A DNA stretch of 64,000 nt from Thinopyrum elongatum. Lineage: Eukaryota > Streptophyta > Magnoliopsida > Poales > Poaceae. Below the pieces are notes generated by a model, which had not been told where the DNA came from, did no database searches, and saw only the letters and a list, made by a program, of their open reading frames with translations. Location: contig CM022302.1 of assembly GCA_011799875.1 (NCBI GenBank), positions 526,518,228 through 526,582,227 on the forward strand, given 5' to 3'. The position numbers and the translations under genes are program-made. Positions 56,043 through 64,000 of the stretch are shown here, in pieces (within the stretch, counting starts at the first letter, position 1; each line of letters starts with the position of its first letter).

Positions 56043-56776
56043 GAGCATCTACAGCCGGGCGCCCCAAACCAGCCTCAAACGCCCGGGCCACCCGCCCGGT
56101 CACTGACCGGTCACAATTTTTGACCCAGAAGGACGCCTCAAACGGATCTCAAACGCCCGGGCTGACCGGCACCCCTCATATCCAGCCCAAATATGGGGCG
56201 GATATGGGGTGGCCTGGGCACACCCGGGCGCGTCCGCGTGACAAGCCCGACCCATCACCGACCCCATGTCTGCTCCACAAAAAACCCCATTTGCCTCATC
56301 GCTCTGAAACCCTAGCTCACTCACTCTCCTCTCTCGCTCCGTCCTCTCCTCTCCCCGCACCGATTCCGATCGAATCCGGTGCAATGTCGAGCTCCCGCAG
56401 CCGCTCCGACTCCGAGCTAGATCTGGACTATGAGCTTGCCCTCCGCATCGCCTTGGAGTGGACCAAGGTGGACACTGGGGGCAGCTTCGGATCTGCAGCC
56501 TCGCCGCAGCCGTAGCTTCCCCGTCGACGGAGCTCGGACGCCAGCGCTGGCCCCTTTCGGCCCGTGCGCGGCTCCGACAGGCGGCCTGCGCAATCCGCGC
56601 CTCCCCTAAGCCGTCCCCTGCCCCCGCCGGCTGCTGCTCCCCCACGTGGGCAGCGGTGGGTGCTTGTTCCCGCCCTGCCGGCTAGGACGCGCCCGCCGGA
56701 ATCAGAGGCGCGCGTCGCCCGCCGTGAGCGGCAGCGGGGAAGGGAGAGGAGGGAGGCGGAGCAGTCCGTGCGCCGC
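56043..56776 (+). mobile_element. Fragment of a DNA transposon-like repeat with a broken ORF
   Basis: It begins AGCATCTACAGCCGGGCGC, similar to the GAGCATCT-type ends of PIF/Harbinger elements in Triticeae (recalled, not verified), followed by GC-rich CCCGGGC-type sequence. A frame from 56384 reads MSSSRSRSDSELDLDYELALR-like sequence, stops at TAG 56513-56515, and resumes in the same frame to 56776 with RRERQRGRERREAEQSVRR. E7 interrupts it at 56777. The protein family is unknown. Confidence 0.4.
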
Positions 56777-58142
56777 TGATACGTCTCCAACGTATATATA
56801 ATTTTTGCTTGTTCCATGCTGTTATATTATCATTCTTGGATGTTTTATATTCATTTTATAGCAACTTTCTATCATTTTTTGGGACTAACCTATTGACATA
56901 GTGCCCAGTGCCAGTTGCTGTTTTTTGCTTGTCTTTTACTTCGCAGAATATCAGTACCAAACGGAGTCCAAATGCAGCGAAACTTTTTGGAGATTTTTTC
57001 TGGACCAGAAGACATCCAGTGGGCCAAGAAAGTACCAAAGGGGAGGCCCATGGGGAGCACAACCCACTAGGGCGCGCCCAGGGGGGTTGTGCCCCCCACG
57101 GAGACCTCCTGCACCGCCTCTTCGCCCTATAAATTCCCAAATATTCCAGAAACCTTAGGGGAGTCGACGAAACACAATTCCAGCCGCCACAAGTTCCAGA
57201 ACCACGAGATCCAATCTAGACACCATCACAGAGGGGTTCATCATCCTCATTGGTGCCTCTCCGATGATGCGTGAGTAGTCCACCATAGACCTAAGGGTCC
57301 ATAGGCAGTAGCTAGATGGCTTGTTCTCTCTTGTTGATTCTCAATACAATGGTCTCTTGGAGATCTATTTGATGTAACTCTTTTTGCGGTGTGTTTGTTG
57401 GGATCCGATGAACTTTGAGTTTATGATCAGATCTATATCCATGAATATTATTTGAGTTTTCTTTGATCTCTTATATGCATGATTATTTATAGCCTCATAT
57501 TTCTTCTTCGAATATTTGGTTTAGTTAGGCCAACTAGATCGATTTTTCTTGCCATGGGAAGAGGTGCTTTGTGATGGGTTCGATCTTGCGGTGTTCTTTC
57601 TCAGCGACAGAAGGGGCAGCAAGACACGCATGTATCGTTGCTATTAAGGATAATAAGATGGAGGCTATTCCTACATGAATAGATCTCGTCTACATCATGT
57701 CATCGTTCTTATTGCATTACTCCATTTCTCCATGAACTTAATACACTAGATGCATGCTGGATAGCGGTTGATGTGTGGAGTAATAGTAGTAGATGCAGGC
57801 AGGAGTCGGTCTACTAATCTTGGACGTGATGCCTATATATTGATCATTGCCTTGGATATCGTCATAATTATTCGATCTTCTATCAATTGCCCAACAGTAA
57901 TTTGTTTACCCACCGTGTGCTATTTTCTCGAGAAAAGCCACTAGTGAAATCTACGGCCCTGGGTCTATTCTTTATCATATTTGCTTTGAGATATATTTTT
58001 ATTCACTTTTATTTTCAGATCTATTATTCTAAAAACCCAAAAATATCTTTTTGCACTTTTTTATTACTTACATTATTTCGCGTTTTATCGAGAGCTATTT
58101 ATCCAATCTATCATAAATTTATCTATCTTTTTACCGGGGAGG
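56777..58142 (+). repeat. E7: gypsy LTR (Athila/Sabrina-like), truncated at its 3' end
   Basis: It begins TGATACGTCTCCAACG at 56777 and follows the LTR pattern of E3, E4 and E6 up to about ACCGGGGAGGAT, then changes abruptly to copia LTR sequence. The normal end (..CATCA) and an internal region are missing. It breaks the coding frame of the upstream transposon fragment. Confidence 0.75.
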
Positions 58143-58769
58143 ATCAAACAGTCCCCCTCAACTTGCCAATTTTGTGGTGTGCTCCGGGGAAGGGTGTTGG
58201 AGTGGCCTAGGTGGTCAAGTTCCTCCGGAAGCTTCCATGTTTGTGGTGTGCTCCGGAGAAGATTGTAAAGGTGTGGTGGTCGCCTTCAAGACCAACCCCG
58301 AGTGAATCGAGGCTCATTCGTTGGGGGTGACTCGAAAGGGAGAATACGGTGAGTCACTTGGTGACGCCCCAAAGCTTTGGCTTCGGCACCGCTCCAACAG
58401 AGATTAGCAATCTCACGAGTGTGAACTTCGGGATAAATCCGCGTCCCCGACTCACTTGTGGTTATCTCATACCCACACTCTTTACTTTCCGCAATTCATA
58501 CTTGCTCATATTGATATATCTTGTGCTAGTTGAATTGCTTAGTTGTTCCTACATTTCCATATCTTGTGATATAGTTTGTGCTTGCTAGTTTCCTTAAGTG
58601 CCTATCTTGTTTAGCATAGGTTGTTGGTGCACTTAGTTGAGCCTAGCATATTTAGGATTTGTTCTTGAAAAGTATCCGTTAGTTTAATTCCGCATTAGGA
58701 TAAAGCCAAATCTGTAAAAGTTTTAAAACGCCTATTCACCCCCCTCTAGTCGTCATCTAGATCATTTCA
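58143..58769 (+). repeat. 5' LTR of E8, 3' portion only
   Basis: It ends ..CTAGATCATTTCA, preceded by the CGCCTATTCACCCCCCTCTA segment common to Triticeae copia LTRs (also in the E2 LTR, reversed, near 37970). The left part is missing at the joint with E7. TGGTATAAGAGC at 58771-58782 is the primer site, one base different from the tRNA-iMet consensus. Confidence 0.75.
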
Positions 58770-58825
58770 ATTGGTATAAGAGCTTTGGTCTCTCCTTGGT
58801 AGGCTTCACCGCCAAGAGAGTAAAG

Positions 58826-60874
58826 ATGTCGACTAGTGGTATAGTGCACGATGACACCTTTTGTTTTAGTGGCACAAACTACCACTTGTGGAAAATTCGC
58901 ATGCTTTGTCATTTCCGGACCATGGGTCCAAATTTTGTGCGAATTGTTCTTGTAGGGGCTTCTCCATGGAAGGATGACCTTTTTCCAACTAATGAGGAAA
59001 ATGATGATATGCTTTGTGGGTATGGTGCTAAGAATGCCATAATCCGGTCTATATCCCTCGAAGTGTTTGAGTTAATTATGACTTGTGTGACGGCTCATGA
59101 GATGTGGACCAAACTTGAAGAAATATATGGTGGGTCCAATCTTGTTGATATTCATCATCTTTCGGAGGTCTCCACATCTTCAAATCATGAAGATCCCCAT
59201 ATTGCTTCTTCCTCCATGTACTTGGACATTTCAACTTCTTTCGCCTCACCATCATGTGGCATGTCCCAAGGTAATGACATGGTGAGTGGAAATATCATTT
59301 GTGATGATGATGATGTGCTCAACATTGATGATCTTTCATGCATAAATGCTAATGTTGTAGCTTCTTTGGACTTGAACACATCTAGGAGAAATGACATACA
59401 TTCTTGTGTTGATAGTCCATGCATGTCATATAGAGATTCCTCGAATACATTGTATGATGATATGCTTGATACTCCTTGTTGCCATGATCTCTATGCTTCT
59501 ATTTCCTCTAGTTGTTATTTGACTAACCATGTAGAGGAAACAAGAGAAACTAGTGCACACAACACTAATGGAGAAATTGCTAGAAGAGCAAAGAAGGAAA
59601 TCACCATGTTGGAGAGCAAATGCTATGAGTGTCAAGAGGATGGAAATGAATCTCCTACTCTTGTTTATGAAGAATCTTCCTCTCCAAAAGAATCATCATC
59701 AACCTCCAATGTTTATATGTGCCTCATGGCAAGAGTTAACACTGAGGTATCATCTACTCTTAGTAATGATATTGATGAGAGTGATGATGAATGTGATAGA
59801 GATATGAGTCAAGAAATATTTGAAATTGGTAATTCTCTTCGTGGGGTAAATAAGAACACTTATTTGATGTTTAAAGATCTTATTACTCACTTTGGTAAGT
59901 GTAATGATTTACTTCATGAAGAGCAAGAACAAAATGAAAAACTTGATTGTAACCTTCTTGATGCTCTAGAAACTCTTAGAGATTTAGAATCTTCCAAAGA
60001 AGAGATTGAAGTTGCTCATGATCAACTTAAAGATGATTTTGAGCACCTTGACCTTGGCTACAAGAATGTCAAAGGAGAGCTCATCAAACTCTCTAAGTCT
60101 TATGAGGAACTTCAAGCTACTTATGTGAAGTCTCTAGTTTCTTCTAGCTCCTCCCATATTATCAATGATGCTTGTGCTACTAACTCTACTTCTTGTGAAG
60201 CATCTATCTTGAAGGAGAATGTTGAGCTAAGGGCTCAACTTGCTTTGCTAACTAGCAATTATGGGAAATTAGAAGAAAGTCATGAAAAGCTCTCGGGCTC
60301 TCATGATGACCTTCTAGTCTCCCATGAAAGGCTAAAGTTAGCTCATGAGGCTATTGTGACTAAGGTAACATCTCGTGAGCCTCATGTGGACATTAGCACA
60401 ATTTCTACTCAAAATGCTTTATTGACATGTGCTAGTCCTAGTAATTCATCTAGACATATTATAGCCAATTCTTGTGATGAATTGCTCTCCTTGCATTGTT
60501 GCTCTAACAATGAAGCTTCTACTTCTTCTAGTACTTTTGTTGATACTAACCTTGTAGAGGAAAACAAAGAGCTCAAGTCCCAAGTCACTAATTTGAAGAA
60601 AGACTTGGAAATATGTCATGAAGGAAATACCTCTCTCAACGCTATCTTGAGTGTTCAAAAATCCACTCATGACAAGGGCGGACTTGGTTTCATCCCCAAC
60701 AACAAGAAGTCCAAGAAAAATAAGAAGGGCCAAGATCAAGTCAAGAATCCGGCCAACATTACATGCTTCAAGTGCAAGAATGTTGGACACCATGTGAGAT
60801 CTTGTCCATTGAAGAAGAAGGCTTCAAATGTGAAGCATCAAGGGAAGTGTCCTCAAGTTCAATCTCAAGGTTAA
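58826..60874 (+). CDS. gag: E8 Gag (682 aa) with coiled coils and CCHC knuckle
   Basis: The ATG at 58826 gives MSTSGIVHDDTFCFSGTNYH. The copia gag domain (SGTNYHLWKIRML, then VTAHEMWTKLEEIYGG) covers about residues 13-105. Ser/Asp-rich linkers follow, then two heptad-rich coiled-coil zones (about 355-470 and 560-640), and a CCHC knuckle (CFKCKNVGHHVRSC) near 646. The frame stops at TAA 60872. It would assemble the particle. Codons are AT-rich like other copia elements here. The next open frame is in the same register, so the TAA may be a mutation. Confidence 0.85.
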   Translation: MSTSGIVHDDTFCFSGTNYHLWKIRMLCHFRTMGPNFVRIVLVGASPWKDDLFPTNEENDDMLCGYGAKNAIIRSISLEVFELIMTCVTAHEMWTKLEEIYGGSNLVDIHHLSEVSTSSNHEDPHIASSSMYLDISTSFASPSCGMSQGNDMVSGNIICDDDDVLNIDDLSCINANVVASLDLNTSRRNDIHSCVDSPCMSYRDSSNTLYDDMLDTPCCHDLYASISSSCYLTNHVEETRETSAHNTNGEIARRAKKEITMLESKCYECQEDGNESPTLVYEESSSPKESSSTSNVYMCLMARVNTEVSSTLSNDIDESDDECDRDMSQEIFEIGNSLRGVNKNTYLMFKDLITHFGKCNDLLHEEQEQNEKLDCNLLDALETLRDLESSKEEIEVAHDQLKDDFEHLDLGYKNVKGELIKLSKSYEELQATYVKSLVSSSSSHIINDACATNSTSCEASILKENVELRAQLALLTSNYGKLEESHEKLSGSHDDLLVSHERLKLAHEAIVTKVTSREPHVDISTISTQNALLTCASPSNSSRHIIANSCDELLSLHCCSNNEASTSSSTFVDTNLVEENKELKSQVTNLKKDLEICHEGNTSLNAILSVQKSTHDKGGLGFIPNNKKSKKNKKGQDQVKNPANITCFKCKNVGHHVRSCPLKKKASNVKHQGKCPQVQSQG

Positions 60875-60901
60875 CCTCATGTTAAAGAAAGGCCACTACC
60901 A

Positions 60902-61207
60902 ATGATGAACAAAGATAATGCTCCCCAAGTTGATGAAATAAAGAAGAACAGAAGGGGGAGCACATGTTGCTATATTTGTCATGAGAAGGGACACATATCC
61001 TCATCTTGTCCCAACGGTAACATCCCTAAGCCTCCTCTAGTCAATGATCATTATTCGCTTAGGAAGGATGTTGTTGGCAATTTGTTTGCCAAGTTTGTTG
61101 GTGCCCAAAGTGGTTTGGAAATGGAAAAGACCATTTGGGTTGCCAAGCCTATTGTGACTAACTTCTTAGGACCCAACTTGGTTGGGGACCATCAAGCTCC
61201 AACTTGA
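60902..61207 (+). CDS. E8 second zinc-knuckle ORF (101 aa), in frame with Gag
   Basis: Starting MMNKDNAPQVDE in the same reading frame as Gag, it has a second CCHC knuckle (CYICHEKGHISSSC), then a short tail ending DHQAPT. In related elements gag often carries this second knuckle, so this is probably the end of Gag split by one stop codon. Alternatively it is translated separately or by readthrough. Confidence 0.6.
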   Translation: MMNKDNAPQVDEIKKNRRGSTCCYICHEKGHISSSCPNGNIPKPPLVNDHYSLRKDVVGNLFAKFVGAQSGLEMEKTIWVAKPIVTNFLGPNLVGDHQAPT

Positions 61208-61522
61208 TCAATAGGAATGTGGAGGACATTGGAGATTTGGCTAGTTCATGAAGAAAAGGATATCCACCATATATTTGTTCGAGCGAAGTCATGTGGATTA
61301 TCTTCATATTATCTATCCCACGTTCCTATTTGCAGTAACTTGTATTTATATTGCTTACATTGAAAGTTACTCGCCCCTTGCATGTTTAGGTTTTGTATCT
61401 AGCATGTGTAGGTTGCTTTGCACATCATATAGTGGTGTTTGTAGGCTTGAGCCTTATTGTATCATATTTGAATCTTGCTTGGCTTTTGTGAGATATTAGT
61501 GGATCATCACATTATAGGGGAG
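61208..61522 (+). other. E8 3' untranslated region and polypurine tract
   Basis: No gene. It ends in TTATAGGGGAG immediately before TGCTATGTTTTG, the LTR start. Confidence 0.65.
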
Positions 61523-61972
61523 TGCTATGTTTTGTGCACATCACAAACCCGAAATGTGAATATGAGAAATACCACCTAGTATTGATATTCAATATTATCT
61601 AGTCACTATGTGGTATGTCAAGCTCATTTGAAATTCAAATTCTCAAAGTATCCATTAATTATCTCTTGTTGGTGTTTATTTTGCCTTCGTAGTGTGCGTC
61701 GCCGTGGTGTCCTTAGAGTTTCACAGAATCTTCTGGACACCCCGTGCGCACGGGGTCTGTTGACCCCCATGCTCACGGGGTGGGGTTTCAGTCTCTGAGT
61801 ACCCCGTGCGCACGGGGCAGACTTAGCCCGTGCGCACAGGGTCCAACAGGCAGAAATGCCCACCCGGCCAAGAACACTATGATTCTCTCTTCTTATCATT
61901 TGGAATATGATTTTTGATCTTGTGCATCTTCAAAATCTACCACTGAGTGTTAATTCCAAATACCATTGTTAT
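61523..61972 (+). repeat. 3' LTR of E8, first 450 bp, with palindromic CCCGTGCGCACGGG motifs
   Basis: The LTR starts TGCTATG after the purine tract and is cut by E9. Between 61739 and 61842 it has four palindromes: ACCCCGTGCGCACGGGGT (61739-61756), a degenerate copy (61763-61781), ACCCCGTGCGCACGGGGC (61801-61818) and CCCGTGCGCACAGGGT (61827-61842). Confidence 0.7.
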
Positions 61973-64000
61973 TGTGACGACCCCGGCTTAATCGTGCACT
62001 AACCATACACGCAAATACACACGATTAAGCCTAAGGACTCACTTGAAGATATCACAACACAACTCTAAAACATAAATAAAGTCATTCAAGGTTTATATTA
62101 CAAGCCAGGGCCTCTAGGGCTCGAATACATAGCTCGATGGCATACAAGTGTCAGCGGAAGCATTAGATATCTGGGTACAAATATATTACAGAAATAGAGA
62201 TAAGCCTTTAGAAGGCGGGGCAAAATAAAATACTACGATCGAAAGGCGTAGGCCTCCTGCCTAGGACCCTCCGAATCCTACTCCTGGTCATCCGTCGGCT
62301 CCTCGTAGTAGTACTCGCCGGGAGGGTAGTAGTAGTAGCCGTAGTCGTCGACGGGGGCAGCTACCTCAGGGGCTCCATCATCTGGTGGCGTCAAAAGGAT
62401 ACGGGGAGAAAAAGAAAATAAAGCAAACTTGAGTACTCATCCGAAGTACTCAGCAAGCAAGGATCTACACTACATATGCATCATTTTCAAAGGAGGCTGT
62501 ATATGTGGACTGGGCTGCAGAAATGCCAGAATAGAGGGGGAAAGCCTAGTCCTATCGAAGACTAGCATCTTCATCATCTTCATCAGTCTTCCAGCATTAG
62601 GAGAGTGCAGAATAACATAATGTAAAGTAGTAGTAGTATCATCAACCTCGGCCAGAGATCATTTCTCGACTCCCTGCGAGAAAGCAATCCCAGAGACATA
62701 CTATCCATTTCATCTCAAGTCATCAGTTGTAGTTGTACCGATCGGGATACAACTCCGAGTGTCCGTTACCATAGGACAGCCTATCGATAGATTAGTTCTT
62801 CCCTGCAGGGGTGCACCAACTTACCCACCACGCTCACTTAACTCCGGCCAGACACACTTTTCTGGGTCATGCCCGGCCTGAGCTAAGCAACACGCCGCAA
62901 CCCGACCAAATACTTAACAGAGAGGTTAGCACGCCGGACTAACCTATGCCCCAGGGGTCTTGGGCCATCGCCCCGGACGCTCCTGCATGTTGCGTACACC
63001 GCCGGTGAGCAGACCTAGCAACCCCTTATACAAGTGCGGTTGCGTTCCCAGTCCAACCCAGCGTGTGCCGCTCAGTTGCTGACGTCTATTAAGCTTCGGC
63101 TGAAGTATACGACGCAGAACGCCCATACTATGCCCACGTGATGGTTAGTGCTATCAGGCCAGAGGCCCCTCGGATCAAATATCCAAACCGTTTAGTGGAT
63201 TAGGAGCGCGCGGTAACAAGCAGAGACTCACGATCGATGTGACCCCGTCGCCCCGTCTCGAGGACTTGCGGCAAGGGCTAAGAATGCCCGGCCACGCCTC
63301 GTAGTTATCTCGCGGGAACCTCCCAGGTCAACCCGACTCCACATCACTTCGCATTCATGCTCGCGTGGGTACCCCTCAGGGCTGACCCGTCTTTAGTATC
63401 ATGGTTCAGTGTTCAGTCATAGTAACCAAAGTCTCCGTGTGTCTGACACCAAGGGGAACCCTGAGGAATTACCACCGATGGGATCCCACTCGATGCTATC
63501 ATCAAGGTGAACGAAGGAGGAATCACCCTCGAGGTCCACACTTGAGGTGTTGCACGACGGCGTCGGTATCGGGGGTGGTGTAGGAGGAATCACCCTCGCT
63601 TACCACTACCGATTAACTAACCTACAAGGTTATCATCAGAAGTGCTGACGAGGTATCACCCTCGGCACTCGATAGTAACCCAGTAGTGTCGAGCAATTTT
63701 AAGGGGGAAGTGACGTGCGGTGCCAGGGTCTGATCTTCGATCCTGTTGCTCTGGTCTTCTGAGAGTCCAGCGGGGCAGTCGAGACAAGTGGGTCTCTGAT
63801 GGGGCTCTAACCAACCTATTCTAAACAGTTTAGGATAGCAGGCAGGTATCAATAGTAGGCTACAATAATCAGGCTATGCAACAGAAGTAGGATAACAGTA
63901 GCAGCAGTATCTTCTAATGCAAGCATAAGAGGGAAGAGAGTGGGCGATATTGGAATGCTCAAAATGGGGGTGCTTGCCTGTCTGCTCTGCGGCAAGGGCA
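61973..64000 (-). mobile_element. E9: LTR of a gypsy element related to E5 (runs off right edge)
   Basis: In plus view it starts TGTGACGACCCCGGCTTAATCG, the complement of an E5-type LTR end, and follows the E5 LTR in reverse through the AACCCGGCCGGGCATGACCC-like, TCCGGCCAGACACAC and ACTTTAGTCACC-type segments. Divergence is considerable, so it is a different family or an old copy. Internal sequence is not in the window. It inserted in the E8 3' LTR; the left TSD copy would be GTTAT (61968-61972). Confidence 0.75.
62278..62381 (-). other. Exon-like segment in the E9 LTR, homologous to E5 exon C
   Basis: On the minus strand GACGCCACCAG (splice acceptor-like) precedes an open phase-1 segment starting DDGAPEV. 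It continues through VDDYGYYYY and EYYYEEP to DDQE and TAG. Compared with E5 exon C it keeps acceptor, phase, acidic Tyr-rich character and stop, and differs in length by 9 nt. Confidence 0.5.

Larger units (their letters stand above)
58143..61972 (+). mobile_element. E8: gag-only Ty1/copia element (non-autonomous)
   Basis: A partial 5' LTR (58143-58769), Met-tRNA-type primer site, a long gag, a short non-coding stretch, a purine tract (TATAGGGGAG) and the start of a 3' LTR (from 61523) are present in order. No protease, integrase or RT lies between gag and 3' LTR. The 3' LTR is cut by E9 at 61973 and the 5' LTR lacks its start. Confidence 0.75.

Noticed and set aside
63401..63852. Short open frames on both strands in the E9 LTR.
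   Set aside because: No domain, and they do not correspond to the exon-like segments shared with E5.

Overview
The window is plant nuclear DNA from a large, repeat-rich grass genome. Nested LTR retrotransposons with Triticeae-type ends, a CACTA element and a lone GC-rich F-box gene point to wheat, Aegilops, barley or a relative. Family names given from memory (for example 'Sabrina-like') are only pointers. No bacterial, organellar or CRISPR features were seen.

Left part (1-39550) is almost entirely nested retrotransposons, resolved from LTR ends and 5-bp target-site duplications (TSDs). The host layer is E2, a broken minus-strand Ty1/copia element (1932-39550). E3, a minus-strand Athila-type gypsy element (4177-32161, TSD ATCAT), sits in E2's pol. 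E4, a minus-strand non-autonomous relative (12298-31986, TSD ATTTT), sits in E3's 5' LTR. E5, a plus-strand Tekay/Del-type chromovirus (14369-27286, TSD TTTTC), sits in E4. A solo LTR, E6 (35304-36845, TSD GCTCG), splits E2's gag. E1, a plus-strand gypsy element running off the left edge, ends at 1931. E5 is youngest: its 1492-codon gag-pol is open, and it has an extra ORF upstream of gag that looks like a double-stranded-RNA-binding fold.

Middle part (39551-56776) is the gene-bearing island. It holds a LINE scrap with a 14-bp TSD, a degenerate tandem repeat, a CACTA-like element (about 42395-46300) carrying a B3-like gene and a broken AP2/ERF gene, and a small transposon-like block with an acidic ORF. 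The one clear host gene, an intact single-exon F-box/LRR-type gene, is at 47462-48985. Next come a LINE fragment, a fold-back element, a 1.2-kb GC-rich retro-insertion with a perfect 14-bp TSD, and a two-exon Ala/Pro-rich gene of unknown function.

Right part (56777-64000) holds a truncated gypsy LTR (E7), a copia element with gag only (E8), and a minus-strand LTR related to that of E5 (E9) running off the right edge. E5 and E9 LTRs share a small exon with the same splice acceptor, phase and stop codon, suggesting that these LTRs encode a short spliced peptide.

How the parts relate: E3, E4 and E8 lack pol and would need enzymes from relatives elsewhere. E5 appears to carry everything it needs.
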